The notes: generated by a model not told the origin, from the letters alone. A stretch of 64,000 nucleotides of DNA from Flavobacterium sp. HTF (GCF_003105115.1 NZ_QETH01000011.1:1-64000), one strand, 5' to 3'; positions 17,653-27,613 are shown, numbered from the stretch's first letter. Numbers and translations are program-made.

Positions 17653-19020
17653 ATGTCACAAAAAATATTATTAGATAAAATCAATATTCCTGGAATTAAA
17701 ACTTACGAAGTATATCGTCAAAATGGTGGTTATGCTTCTGTAGAAAAAGCTTTAAAAACACTTACTCCGGATGAAGTTACTGAAGAAGTAAAAAAATCAG
17801 GTCTTCGTGGTCGTGGTGGCGCGGGTTTCCCTGCCGGAATGAAATGGAGCTTTATTGATAAAAAATCAGGAAAACCAAGACACTTAGTTTGTAACGCAGA
17901 CGAATCAGAACCGGGAACTTTTAAAGATCGTTATTTGATGGAATACATTCCTCACTTATTGATCGAAGGAATGATTACGTCAAGTTATGCATTGGGTGCA
18001 AACCTGTCTTATATCTACATTCGTGGAGAATATATGTGGGTTTACAAAATTTTAGAAAGAGCAATCGCCGAAGCTAAAGCTGCCGGTTGGTTAGGAAAAA
18101 ATATATTAGGTTCAGGTTACGATCTTGAACTTCATGTTCACTGTGGAGCCGGAGCTTATATCTGTGGAGAAGAAACTGCACTTATTGAGTCTTTGGAAGG
18201 TAAAAGGGGAAATCCTCGTATCAAACCACCTTTCCCAGCGGTTTCAGGACTTTGGGCAAACCCAACAGTGGTTAACAATGTTGAAACTATTGCAACGGTG
18301 CCTTGGATTGTAAACAATTCCGGTGACGATTATGCAAAAATTGGAATTGGGCGTTCAACTGGAACTAAATTAATTTCTGCTTCAGGGCACATTAAAAATC
18401 CTGGGGTTTACGAAATTGAATTAGGTTTAAGTGTAGACGAATTCATGAATTCTGATGAATATTTAGGAGGAATGTCTTCAAGCCGCCCATTAAAAGCATT
18501 TGTACCTGGAGGTTCATCTGTGCCAATTTTACCAGCTGAATTGATTTTCAAAACAGCAAACGGTGAAGATCGTTTAATGACTTACGAATCTTTAAGTGAT
18601 GGTGGTTTTGCTACCGGATCGATGTTAGGTTCCGGAGGATTTATTGTTTACAATGATACTGCTTGTGTGGTAAGAAACACCTGGAACTTTGCTCGTTTTT
18701 ACCACCACGAATCTTGCGGACAATGTACACCTTGCCGCGAAGGAACTGGATGGTTGGAAAAAATCTTATGGAGAATTGAAAACGGTCAGGGCCGTGAAGA
18801 AGATATTGAATTATTGTGGAGCATTCAGAGTAAAATTGAAGGAAACACAATCTGTCCTCTAGGAGACGCCGCTTCCTGGCCAGTAGCAGCAGCGATACGT
18901 CACTTTAGAGATGAATTTGAATATCACGTTCGTTTCCCTGAAAAAATCAAAAACAGAGATCACTTTGTTGCTGAACCTTTTTCACAAGTAAAGCATTTAG
19001 TAGGCAGACAAACAGTTTAA
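17653..19020 (+). CDS. nuoF: NADH:quinone oxidoreductase subunit F
   Basis: Binds NADH and FMN and holds cluster N3. The 455-residue protein has the glycine-rich NADH/FMN motif RGRGGAGFPAGMKW near 53, HCGAGAYICGEETALIESLEG near 160 (shortened here to its ends) and the cluster motif ESCGQCTPCREGTGW with a further cysteine in NTICPLGDA. All expected ligands are present. Confidence 0.97.
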   Translation: MSQKILLDKINIPGIKTYEVYRQNGGYASVEKALKTLTPDEVTEEVKKSGLRGRGGAGFPAGMKWSFIDKKSGKPRHLVCNADESEPGTFKDRYLMEYIPHLLIEGMITSSYALGANLSYIYIRGEYMWVYKILERAIAEAKAAGWLGKNILGSGYDLELHVHCGAGAYICGEETALIESLEGKRGNPRIKPPFPAVSGLWANPTVVNNVETIATVPWIVNNSGDDYAKIGIGRSTGTKLISASGHIKNPGVYEIELGLSVDEFMNSDEYLGGMSSSRPLKAFVPGGSSVPILPAELIFKTANGEDRLMTYESLSDGGFATGSMLGSGGFIVYNDTACVVRNTWNFARFYHHESCGQCTPCREGTGWLEKILWRIENGQGREEDIELLWSIQSKIEGNTICPLGDAASWPVAAAIRHFRDEFEYHVRFPEKIKNRDHFVAEPFSQVKHLVGRQTV

Positions 19021-19042
19021 AAAAATAGTTTAAAGTTTCAAG

Positions 19043-19096
19043 TTTTTTTTAGTTTCAAGTGAAAACGTGAAACGTGAAACCTGAAACTAAAAAAAC
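19043..19096. repeat. Inverted repeat in the nuoF-nuoG gap
   Basis: TTTTTTTAGTTTCA and its complement TGAAACTAAAAAAA flank a set of short GTGAAAC direct repeats. It ends about 12 nt before the nuoG start. Confidence 0.7.
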
Positions 19097-19107
19097 AAAA
19101 ATAAGAG

Positions 19108-20139
19108 ATGAAAGTAACCATAGACGGTCAAAGTATAGACGTAGAGCCAGGAACAACGATCCTGCAGGCTGCACGTATGATTGGTGGAGATTTAGTACCG
19201 CCAGCCATGTGCTATTACTCAAAATTAAAAGGCAGCGGCGGAAAATGCCGTTGTTGTTTAGTTGAAGTTTCTAAAGGTAGTGAGGCTGACCCAAGACCAA
19301 TGCCAAAATTAATGGCATCTTGTGTAACAGGATGTATGGACGGAATGGAAGTAAACAGTAAATCTTCTGACAGAGTAACGGAAGCTCGTAAATCTGTAAC
19401 AGAATTTTTATTGATCAACCACCCGCTAGACTGTCCAATTTGTGATCAGGCTGGAGAATGTGATCTTCAAAACTTAAGTTTTGAGCACGGAAACCCAAAA
19501 TCACGTTTTATTGAAGAAAAAAGAACATTTGAACCGGAAGATATTGGTCCAAATATTCAACTACATATGAACCGTTGTATTTTATGCCAAAGATGTGTGC
19601 AGGTTGCAGATCAATTGACAGACAACAGAGTTCACGGAGTATTAGATCGTGGTGACCACGCTAATATTTCAACCGGAATTTCTAAAGCAATCGACAACGA
19701 GTTTTCCGGAAACATGATTGACGTTTGTCCGGTTGGAGCCTTAACAGACAAAACTTTCCGTTTTAAATCAAGAGTCTGGTTTAATAAACCTTACAACGCA
19801 CACAGAGAATGTACGACCCCAGGATGTTGTGGAAAAACAACTGTTTGGATGTTTGGTGGAGAAATTCAGCGTGTTACGGGTCGTAAAGACGAATATCATG
19901 AGGTTGAAGAATTTATCTGCAACAGCTGTCGTTTTGATCACAAAGACGTTAATGACTGGGTTATTGAAGGACCAAGAGAATTTGAAAAAGATTCTGTTAT
20001 CAATCAAAATAACTACACTCAAAAATTAGAGAAAGTAGAAATCGCTACAGAAAAGAATATTCTTTTAGGTAGAGATGAAGATCGTAAAAAAATTAGTATG
20101 GCTGAAATTCCATTAAATACTAACAACAAAATTTCTTAA
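19108..20139 (+). CDS. nuoG: NADH:quinone oxidoreductase subunit G, short form
   Basis: Holds iron-sulfur clusters of the peripheral arm. The 343-residue protein has the N-terminal [2Fe-2S] ferredoxin domain (cysteines in MCYYSKLKG, CRCC and ASCV), the His/Cys cluster motif HPLDCPICDQAGEC starting near H106, a [4Fe-4S] ferredoxin block (RCILCQRCVQ and DVCPVGAL) and then a small domain with CTTPGCCG and FICNSCRF that resembles the start of the molybdopterin-oxidoreductase Fe4S4 domain. It then stops. Typical NuoG has 650-900 residues, so the large molybdopterin-fold domain is absent. The stop codon overlaps the nuoH start by one base, so no missing 3' piece is hidden by a frameshift. Confidence 0.93.
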   Translation: MKVTIDGQSIDVEPGTTILQAARMIGGDLVPPAMCYYSKLKGSGGKCRCCLVEVSKGSEADPRPMPKLMASCVTGCMDGMEVNSKSSDRVTEARKSVTEFLLINHPLDCPICDQAGECDLQNLSFEHGNPKSRFIEEKRTFEPEDIGPNIQLHMNRCILCQRCVQVADQLTDNRVHGVLDRGDHANISTGISKAIDNEFSGNMIDVCPVGALTDKTFRFKSRVWFNKPYNAHRECTTPGCCGKTTVWMFGGEIQRVTGRKDEYHEVEEFICNSCRFDHKDVNDWVIEGPREFEKDSVINQNNYTQKLEKVEIATEKNILLGRDEDRKKISMAEIPLNTNNKIS

Positions 20140-21197
20140 TGATGGTAGATGGTGCGTTTATTATAGAAAAAAGTGTTGTTATCGTTGTAGTTTTTGCGGT
20201 AACCATGATTATGGCGATGTATTCTACCTGGGCAGAGCGTAAAGTCGCTGCTTTTTTACAAGACCGTGTTGGACCAAACCGTGCAGGTTGGGGTGGTTTA
20301 TTACAACCTCTTGCCGATGGTATGAAATTATTTTCTAAAGAAGAATTTTTTCCAAATACACCAAACAGATTTTTGTTTGTTGTAGGGCCGGCAATTGCAA
20401 TGAGTACAGCTTTGATGACAAGTGCTGTTATTCCTTGGGGAGACCGACTTCATGTTTTCGGACGTGATGTTATTCTTCAGGCAACAGATGTAAATATTGC
20501 TTTATTATATGTTTTTGGAGTTATTTCTGTTGGAGTTTATGGTATCATGATTGGTGGATGGGCTTCTAACAATAAATTCTCATTGATGGGAGCGGTACGT
20601 GCAGCTTCTCAAATGGTTTCTTATGAGGTTGCAATGGGATTGTCCATGATTGCTTTATTGATGATGACCGGAACTTTGAGTTTGAAAGAAATCTCAGAAC
20701 AACAGTCAGGAATGAACTGGAATGTATTTTATCAGCCATTGTCTTTCCTGATTTTCTTAATTTGTGCTTTTGCTGAAACCAACAGAACTCCTTTTGACTT
20801 AGCAGAGTGTGAATCTGAGTTAATCGGTGGTTACCATACAGAATATTCATCAATGAAAATGGGATTCTATTTATTTGCTGAATATGCAAATATGTTTATC
20901 TCGGCTACAATTATAGCTGTTTTATTCTTTGGAGGATATAATTATCCCGGAATGCAGTGGATGGTAGAAAACGTAGGTGTAAATACCGCTAACGTTTTAG
21001 GTATGGCAGTATTATTTGCTAAAATATGTTTCTTTATCTTTTTCTACATGTGGGTTCGCTGGACGATTCCAAGATTTAGATATGACCAGTTGATGCATTT
21101 AGGATGGAAGATTTTAATTCCGCTTTCTATTGCAAATATTATTGTGACCGGGATTGTAATTTTAAGACACGATTTAGCTGTTTTCTTAGGGTTCTAA
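20139..21197 (+). CDS. nuoH: NADH:quinone oxidoreductase subunit H
   Basis: Membrane subunit that joins the quinone chamber to the proton-pumping arm; 352 residues with eight or so helices. Conserved loops include ERKVAAFLQDRVGPNRAGW, FAETNRTPFDLAE and ELIGGYHTEYS. The start overlaps the nuoG stop (TAATG), which couples translation. Confidence 0.97.
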   Translation: MMVDGAFIIEKSVVIVVVFAVTMIMAMYSTWAERKVAAFLQDRVGPNRAGWGGLLQPLADGMKLFSKEEFFPNTPNRFLFVVGPAIAMSTALMTSAVIPWGDRLHVFGRDVILQATDVNIALLYVFGVISVGVYGIMIGGWASNNKFSLMGAVRAASQMVSYEVAMGLSMIALLMMTGTLSLKEISEQQSGMNWNVFYQPLSFLIFLICAFAETNRTPFDLAECESELIGGYHTEYSSMKMGFYLFAEYANMFISATIIAVLFFGGYNYPGMQWMVENVGVNTANVLGMAVLFAKICFFIFFYMWVRWTIPRFRYDQLMHLGWKILIPLSIANIIVTGIVILRHDLAVFLGF

Positions 21198-21362
21198 AAA
21201 CCGGGTGCCTAGCCCTGACAGAAGCGGCATCCTTTATTTTTTCCTTTAAAAATAAAAGATACGCGGATACAGTCCCGATAGTTTTCGGGATTCAAATAAA
21301 AAATAAAATAGATTTTGAATTTGTTTAATCTCAAATTGAAAATCGTAAATCATAAGTTAAAA
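21198..21362. repeat. Structured repeat in the nuoH-nuoI gap
   Basis: This 165-nt gap contains the word GCCTAGCCCTGACAGAAGCG, an imperfect A/T hairpin (21235-21260) and a strong hairpin AGTCCCGATAG/TTTTCGGGATT at 21271-21292. The second hairpin resembles the element between sucA and sucB. No gene is seen; a frame beginning upstream of nuoI at 21315 is unlikely to be translated. Confidence 0.55.
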
Positions 21363-21908
21363 ATGTCGATAGAAACTATATCATTATCGGGTAGAAAAAA
21401 AATGGTCTCTAACAAAGAGATGACTTTTTTGGAGCGTTTGTATCTTGTTGCGATTGTAAAAGGATTGTTTATAACGCTTAAACACCTTTTTAGAAAAAAA
21501 GTGACAATCCATTACCCAGAACAAGTACGTCAAATGAGTCCGGTTTATCGTGGACAGCATATGCTGAAACGTGACGAACAAGGTCGTGAAAACTGTACTG
21601 CCTGCGGATTATGTGCTTTGTCATGCCCTGCTGAAGCCATTACTATGAAAGCTGCGGAGCGTAAAGCAGATGAAAAACATTTGTACAGAGAAGAAAAATA
21701 TGCTTCGATTTATGAAATCAATATGTTACGTTGTATTTTTTGTGGCCTGTGTGAAGAAGCATGTCCAAAAGATGCAATCTACCTTACGACTTCAAAAGTT
21801 TTAGTTCCTGCGAGCTATGAAAGAGAGGATTTTATCTTCGGAAAAGACAAATTAGTAATGCCTTTAGAAATGGCTATGAAAAATTCACAACTTAACAACG
21901 CTAACTAA
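21363..21908 (+). CDS. nuoI: NADH:quinone oxidoreductase subunit I
   Basis: Carries clusters N6a and N6b. Two [4Fe-4S] motifs are clear: CTACGLCALSCPAEAI and CIFCGLCEEACPKDAI. The 181-residue frame from 21363 (MSIETISLSGRKK) has an amphipathic N-terminal helix that binds the membrane arm. The stop overlaps the nuoJ start (TAATG). Confidence 0.96.
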   Translation: MSIETISLSGRKKMVSNKEMTFLERLYLVAIVKGLFITLKHLFRKKVTIHYPEQVRQMSPVYRGQHMLKRDEQGRENCTACGLCALSCPAEAITMKAAERKADEKHLYREEKYASIYEINMLRCIFCGLCEEACPKDAIYLTTSKVLVPASYEREDFIFGKDKLVMPLEMAMKNSQLNNAN

Positions 21909-22447
21909 TGATACACATTCCTGATCTAGCAAACGCAACTCCTGTGGGAGTGATATTTTGTGTTTTAGCGTTTATTACGGTAATTACTGCCTTCCTTACT
22001 ATTTTTAGCAGAAATCCAATTCATAGTGCTATTTATTTAGTGATTTGTTTCTTTTCGATTGCAGGTCATTATCTATTACTGAATTCCCAATTTTTGGCGA
22101 TTGTTCATATTATTGTCTATTCGGGTGCTATTATGATTTTATTTCTCTTCACGATTATGTTAATGAATCTGAATGAACAGCGTGATGTTCACAGACCAAG
22201 GATTACACGTTTGGGGGCTATTGTTTCTTTTTGTTTAATCGTAATCGTTTTGATTGCAATCTTTATCAATTCTAAACCTATTGTTGGTGCATACGATTCG
22301 ACAGGAGAAGATTTTCAATCTATAAAAGTGCTGGGTAAAATATTATTAAACGAATATATGGTACCTTTTGAATTTGCTTCGGTCTTGCTTTTAGTAGCGA
22401 TGATTGGAACTGTATTATTGTCTAAAAAAGAAAAATTAAATAAATAA
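21908..22447 (+). CDS. nuoJ: NADH:quinone oxidoreductase subunit J
   Basis: Membrane subunit of 179 residues with five helices. Family blocks [20 protein letters not shown] and [20 protein letters not shown] are present. Overlaps both neighbours by single bases, showing tight coupling. Confidence 0.95.
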   Translation: MIHIPDLANATPVGVIFCVLAFITVITAFLTIFSRNPIHSAIYLVICFFSIAGHYLLLNSQFLAIVHIIVYSGAIMILFLFTIMLMNLNEQRDVHRPRITRLGAIVSFCLIVIVLIAIFINSKPIVGAYDSTGEDFQSIKVLGKILLNEYMVPFEFASVLLLVAMIGTVLLSKKEKLNK

Positions 22448-22767
22448 TGGGTAATATATTAAATCAAATAGGTATCGAAAACTACATCTTTTTGAGTGTT
22501 GTACTTTTCTGTATTGGTGTTTTTGGTGTATTGTACAGACGAAATGCTATTATTGTTTTTATGTCTATCGAAATCATGCTGAATGCTGTTAACCTTTTAT
22601 TTGTAGCTTTTTCTACTTATCATCAGGATGCTCAGGGGCAGGTTTTTGTTTTCTTTTCGATGGCAGTTGCTGCTGCGGAAGTAGCAGTAGGATTGGCTAT
22701 TTTAGTTTCGATCTTTAGAAATTTAGGTTCGATTAGTATCGATAATTTAAAAAATTTAAAAGGATAA
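22447..22767 (+). CDS. nuoK: NADH:quinone oxidoreductase subunit K
   Basis: Three-helix membrane subunit of 106 residues. The charged helix residues are present in [12 protein letters not shown] and in [13 protein letters not shown], glutamates known to matter for proton pumping in this family. nuoL starts directly after the stop. Confidence 0.96.
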   Translation: MGNILNQIGIENYIFLSVVLFCIGVFGVLYRRNAIIVFMSIEIMLNAVNLLFVAFSTYHQDAQGQVFVFFSMAVAAAEVAVGLAILVSIFRNLGSISIDNLKNLKG

Positions 22768-24657
22768 ATGGAAATGAATACCAATTTAGCTTTAGTCTTA
22801 GTATTAGCTCCTTTTTTAGGATTTTTAATCAATGTTTTCTTTGGGAAAAGCTTAGGCAAAACAGTTTCGGGAATTATCGGAACTGTTGCTGTTGTAGTTT
22901 CATTTGCTGCTACACTTTTCTTCTTTAATGAGATTACTTCAACTGAAAAAGCCATTCAGATAACTTTATTTGACTGGATTCAGATTAGTAATCTAAATAT
23001 TAATCTTGGATTTTTATTAGATCAGTTATCTGTTCTTTGGTTGTTATTTGTAACCGGGATTGGATCTTTGATTCACTTATACTCTATCAGTTACATGCAT
23101 GATGATGAAAATATGCACAAGTTTTTCTCGTATCTGAACTTGTTTGTATTTTTTATGATTACCCTTGTAATAGGAAGTAACTTATTAGTTTTATTTATTG
23201 GTTGGGAAGGTGTTGGACTTTGTTCCTACTTATTAATTGGATTTTGGTATAAAAACCAGGATTACAATGATGCAGCGAAAAAAGCCTTTATCATGAACAG
23301 AATTGGGGATTTAGGTCTTTTAATTGGAATGTTCATCATTGGTTCTATGTTCTCTACTTTAGATTATGCAACTTTAAAAACTGCAATTGCCGGAGCATCC
23401 AGCTTAAATATCCCGTTGCTTTCTGTATCGGCTTTATGTTTATTTATTGGAGCTTGTGGTAAATCTGCTCAGATTCCGTTATACACCTGGCTACCAGATG
23501 CGATGGCCGGACCAACTCCGGTTTCTGCGTTAATTCACGCTGCGACAATGGTTACAGCTGGTATTTTTATGGTAACCAGATTAAATTTTGTATTTGATTT
23601 GGCTCCAAATGTTCAGATTATCATTGCCATTATCGGAGGTGTGACTTCATTAGTTGCTGCTACGATTGGTTTAGTACAAACTGACATCAAAAAAGTATTG
23701 GCTTACTCTACTGTTTCTCAATTAGGCTTGATGTTTTTAGCCTTAGGATTTGGTGCTTATGAAGTTGCCGTTTTTCACGTAATCACACATGCTTTCTTTA
23801 AAGCTTGTTTATTCTTAGGTTCAGGTTCTGTTATTCACGGTTTGCACGGTGAGCAGGATATGCGTAAAATGGGTGGTTTGCGTAAAGCAATGCCAATTAC
23901 ATTCTGGACAATGTTGATTTCTTCATTAGCTATTTCCGGAGTTCCGTTCTTTTCAGGTTTCTTCTCCAAAGACGAAATTTTATTAACGGCTTTCCATCAT
24001 AATATTCCTTTATATGTTGTTGGATCTGTAGCTTCTATCATGACTGCTTTTTATATGTTCAGGCTGATGTTCTTAACTTTCTTCAAAGACTTTAGAGGAA
24101 CTGAAGAACAAAAACATCATTTACATGAAAGCGATGGTTTAATTACTTTCCCTTTAATGATTTTAGCACTTTTAGCAACGTTTGGAGGATTAATCAGCTT
24201 ACCTGGAAACAGTTGGCTAAATGAATATCTGGCTCCGCTTTTCACGAAAGTGGCAGGAGAAGAACATCATTTAGGTGCAACAGAATACACTTTAATGGGT
24301 GTTGCTGTTTTAGGCGGTTTACTTGGAATTTTAATCGCTTATGTCAAATACTTTAAACAAGATAATATTCCTGAAGCTGACGAAAACATTACTGGTATAA
24401 CAAAAGTTCTATATAACAAATATTATGTAGATGAATCTTACGATGCATTGTTTGTACGAACTATAAATGCATTGTCAAGATTCTTTAGGGATTATATCGA
24501 AACTGGCTTATCTGCCGCCGTTTTCGGATTAGGTAAAATAACGAATGAATTAGCTTTTCAAGGTAAAAAACTACAAAATGGAAGTATCGGATTATATCTT
24601 TTTGCTTTCGTTATAGGCCTTTGCGCAATTGTTTCTTATATATTTTTAGCTCAATAA
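22768..24657 (+). CDS. nuoL: NADH:quinone oxidoreductase subunit L
   Basis: Largest antiporter-like proton-pumping subunit, 629 residues. Conserved FIGWEGVGLCSYLLIGFWY, the lysine helix SAQIPLYTWLPDAMAGPTPV and HAATMVTAGIF are seen. The long C-terminal lateral helix region (about 540-629, IPEADENITGITKVLYNKYY onward) is present. Confidence 0.97.
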   Translation: MEMNTNLALVLVLAPFLGFLINVFFGKSLGKTVSGIIGTVAVVVSFAATLFFFNEITSTEKAIQITLFDWIQISNLNINLGFLLDQLSVLWLLFVTGIGSLIHLYSISYMHDDENMHKFFSYLNLFVFFMITLVIGSNLLVLFIGWEGVGLCSYLLIGFWYKNQDYNDAAKKAFIMNRIGDLGLLIGMFIIGSMFSTLDYATLKTAIAGASSLNIPLLSVSALCLFIGACGKSAQIPLYTWLPDAMAGPTPVSALIHAATMVTAGIFMVTRLNFVFDLAPNVQIIIAIIGGVTSLVAATIGLVQTDIKKVLAYSTVSQLGLMFLALGFGAYEVAVFHVITHAFFKACLFLGSGSVIHGLHGEQDMRKMGGLRKAMPITFWTMLISSLAISGVPFFSGFFSKDEILLTAFHHNIPLYVVGSVASIMTAFYMFRLMFLTFFKDFRGTEEQKHHLHESDGLITFPLMILALLATFGGLISLPGNSWLNEYLAPLFTKVAGEEHHLGATEYTLMGVAVLGGLLGILIAYVKYFKQDNIPEADENITGITKVLYNKYYVDESYDALFVRTINALSRFFRDYIETGLSAAVFGLGKITNELAFQGKKLQNGSIGLYLFAFVIGLCAIVSYIFLAQ

Positions 24658-24667
24658 TTTTATAACT

Positions 24668-26107
24668 ATGAACGTTTCTCTTATATTAATTATTCTTTTA
24701 GTTGGTGCCTTTATCACCTATTTTGCTGGTGACAAACTCGCTTCAAAAGTAGCTTTGTTCTTTAGTTTGGCAGCTTTAGGCTGTTCGGTTGTATTGTTGA
24801 ATCATTTTAATGCTGGCGAAAATATCCGCCTTATTAATGCATGGATCACACAGCCTAAAATTTCATTTGCGCTAAATGCTGACGGGTTAGCTCTTGCAAT
24901 GCTTTTATTGACAACAGCTTTAACTCCAATTATTATATTTTCTTCTTTCGGGAACGAATATAAAAATTCAAAAGCTTTTTATGCTTTAATTCTATTTATG
25001 GCTTTTGCAATGACTGGAACTTTCCTGGCTGCAGATGGTCTTTTATATTATATTTTTTGGGAGTTAGCACTTATTCCAATTTATTTTATTGCCCTTATCT
25101 GGGGTAATGGAGATGCTGAAGAACGTAGAAAAGCAGTGGTTAAATTCTTTATCTACACACTTGCAGGTTCGTTATTCATGTTAACTGCTTTTATCTATTT
25201 ATACCAAAAAGCAGGTTCTTTCCTAATTGAAGATCTGTATAAAGTAGAATTATCTTCTTGTGAACAATTTTGGATTTTCCTTGCTTTCTTCCTTGCTTAT
25301 GCGATCAAAATTCCAATTATTCCTTTCCATACCTGGCAGGCAAATGTATACCAAAAAGCACCAACTGTTGGAACGATGCTTTTATCTGGTATCATGTTAA
25401 AAATGGGACTTTACAGCGTGATCCGTTGGCAATTGCCAATTGCTCCTCTTGCTGCAAAAGAATATATGAACATTTTTATTGCGTTGGGAATTGCCGGAGT
25501 TATTTATGGTTCTGTCGTGGCTTTGAGACAAAAAGATTTAAAGAAATTATTAGCTTATTCTTCTTTGGCTCACGTTGGTTTAATTGCTGCAGGATCTTAT
25601 ACCTTAACACTTGATGGTTTACGTGGTGCTGTTTTACAAATGATTGCTCACGGTTTCGTAGTTGTTGGATTATTTTATGCTGCTGAAATTATTTACAGAA
25701 GATTTGAAACAAGAGAAATTTCTCAATTAGGCGGAATTCGTATTCAATCACCTAAATTTACTTCAATGTTTTTAATTTTGGTTTTGGCTTCTGTTGCATT
25801 ACCAAGTACTTTTAACTTTGTTGGAGAATTTACAGTATTATACAGCCTTTCGCAAATTAATGTGTGGTTTGCCGTTTTAGGAGGAACAACTATTATTTTG
25901 GGCGCTTATTATATGCTTAAGATGTTTCAAAATGTAATGTTAGGAGATGCAAATTCAAAAACTTTTGCAGATGTTTCTGTAAATGAAGGAATTTCATTAG
26001 TACTGATTATCGCTGTTTTAATTTTCTTTGGATTTTATCCAAAACCAATTACAGACTTAATTACGCCAAGTTTAGAAAATATTTTAAACGTCATCAATAA
26101 AAATTAA
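24668..26107 (+). CDS. nuoM: NADH:quinone oxidoreductase subunit M
   Basis: Second antiporter-like subunit, 479 residues with about 14 helices. Key blocks are FWELALIPIYFIALIWG, IKIPIIPFHTWQANVYQKAP and LKKLLAYSSLAHVG. It starts 10 nt after nuoL. Confidence 0.96.
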   Translation: MNVSLILIILLVGAFITYFAGDKLASKVALFFSLAALGCSVVLLNHFNAGENIRLINAWITQPKISFALNADGLALAMLLLTTALTPIIIFSSFGNEYKNSKAFYALILFMAFAMTGTFLAADGLLYYIFWELALIPIYFIALIWGNGDAEERRKAVVKFFIYTLAGSLFMLTAFIYLYQKAGSFLIEDLYKVELSSCEQFWIFLAFFLAYAIKIPIIPFHTWQANVYQKAPTVGTMLLSGIMLKMGLYSVIRWQLPIAPLAAKEYMNIFIALGIAGVIYGSVVALRQKDLKKLLAYSSLAHVGLIAAGSYTLTLDGLRGAVLQMIAHGFVVVGLFYAAEIIYRRFETREISQLGGIRIQSPKFTSMFLILVLASVALPSTFNFVGEFTVLYSLSQINVWFAVLGGTTIILGAYYMLKMFQNVMLGDANSKTFADVSVNEGISLVLIIAVLIFFGFYPKPITDLITPSLENILNVINKN

Positions 26108-26167
26108 TATTTTAAATAAAAAATTAGGGTATCGTAGTTTTGGATTTCCTAAATCAAAAAAGCAAAA

Positions 26168-27559
26168 ATGAATACATTAATAGCAATTACAGGATTGGGT
26201 ATTTTCTGCCTATTATTTGAAATTCTTAATTTCAGGAAAGCCATTGTTCCTTTTTCCATTATTGGACTTCTGGCTGTTTTGGCACTTAATTTTTCAGAAT
26301 TCGGAGCGGCAGAAAGTTATTACAATAACATGATCAGAGTGAGTAAATTCTCTACTGTATTTTCATCATTATTTATAGTTATAACTATCTTCCTTATCGC
26401 ATTAAGCCATAATTTCTATGAGAAACACCAAACCAAAATCTCTGACTTTATTGCCATAAAAATCTTTTTATTGGCAGGAGGCGTTGCGATGGTTTCTTTT
26501 GGAAATTTAGCTATGTTTTTCTTAGGAATTGAAATTCTGTCAATCTCATTATATGTACTTGCAGCAAGTGAACGTCTGAACTTAAAAAGCAATGAAGCCG
26601 GTATGAAATACTTTTTGATGGGTTCTTTTGCATCAGGAATTATCTTGTTTGGAATTTGCTTAATCTACGGAGCAATGGGCAGTTTTGATGTTGTTGAAAT
26701 AAGTGAAAGTTCTCTTTCAGCTGAATTACCAATCTGGTTTCCAATCGGAATGGTTTTGATGGTTATCGGAATGTTGTTTAAAGTAGCAGCAGTACCATTT
26801 CATTTTTGGGCACCGGATGTTTATGAAGGTTCTCCTGCATTAACAACTGCGTTAATGAGTACTTTGGCAAAAGTAATTGCTATTGCAACACTTTATAAAT
26901 TAGTTGCCGAACTAAATTTGATTCCATCTCTAGACAATCAGGGTCTTTTGAGTACTTTTGAAAATATTGTTGTCATCATTTCTATAGCCTCTATGACTGT
27001 TGGAAACATTATGGCACTGCGTCAGGTAAATGTAAAACGTATGCTGGCATTTTCAGGAATCTCTCATGCAGGTTTTATGCTGATGACTCTGCTTACCATT
27101 TCAACGTCTGCAGGAGTGCTATTATACTATTCTGCTGCTTATGCGTTAGCTGGAATTGCTGCTTTTAGCGTTATCTTATATGTTTGTAAAAATCAGGAAA
27201 ATGAAGATATTACTAACTTTCACGGGTTAGGAAAAACAAATCCTTTGTTGGCTGCAATCCTTACAGGTTCATTATTATCTATGGCCGGTATTCCGATTTT
27301 TTCAGGATTCTTTGCTAAATTATTCTTGTTCAACCAGACTATTCAGGCAGGTTATATTGCTTTAGTAATTGTTGCTGTTTTAAACTCTATTATTAGTGTT
27401 GGATATTACTTCAAATTAATTTTGGCTATGTACTCTAAAGAACCGAACGAAGAGCGCACAGGAAAACCTTTTCTTATTTATGCTACTGCAGTAATTTCGA
27501 TTGGTTTAAACATTGCTTTAGGTTTATTTCCATCTTTAGTTTTAGATTTATTGAAATAG
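26168..27559 (+). CDS. nuoN: NADH:quinone oxidoreductase subunit N
   Basis: Third antiporter-like subunit, 463 residues. FFLGIEILSISLYVLAASER, KVAAVPFHFWAPDVYEGSP and VKRMLAFSGISHAGF are conserved. Last gene of the operon; the 60-nt gap after nuoM is AT-rich without a strong hairpin. Confidence 0.96.
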   Translation: MNTLIAITGLGIFCLLFEILNFRKAIVPFSIIGLLAVLALNFSEFGAAESYYNNMIRVSKFSTVFSSLFIVITIFLIALSHNFYEKHQTKISDFIAIKIFLLAGGVAMVSFGNLAMFFLGIEILSISLYVLAASERLNLKSNEAGMKYFLMGSFASGIILFGICLIYGAMGSFDVVEISESSLSAELPIWFPIGMVLMVIGMLFKVAAVPFHFWAPDVYEGSPALTTALMSTLAKVIAIATLYKLVAELNLIPSLDNQGLLSTFENIVVIISIASMTVGNIMALRQVNVKRMLAFSGISHAGFMLMTLLTISTSAGVLLYYSAAYALAGIAAFSVILYVCKNQENEDITNFHGLGKTNPLLAAILTGSLLSMAGIPIFSGFFAKLFLFNQTIQAGYIALVIVAVLNSIISVGYYFKLILAMYSKEPNEERTGKPFLIYATAVISIGLNIALGLFPSLVLDLLK

Positions 27560-27580
27560 AATTTCCATCTATATAAATAC

Positions 27581-27613
27581 AAATCCATCAAGAATTTCTT
27601 TTGATGGATTTTT
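27581..27613 (+). terminator. Terminator of the nuo operon
   Basis: AAATCCATCAA pairs with TTGATGGATTT, followed by a T run. Confidence 0.85.

Noticed and set aside
20139..20141. Frameshift splitting a full-length NuoG
   Set aside because: The bases after the nuoG stop immediately encode a complete, conserved NuoH in the overlapping start, so there is no missing molybdopterin domain downstream.
21104..21328. Open frame from the end of nuoH into the nuoH-nuoI gap
   Set aside because: It overlaps nuoH out of frame and ends in repeat sequence; no protein features.
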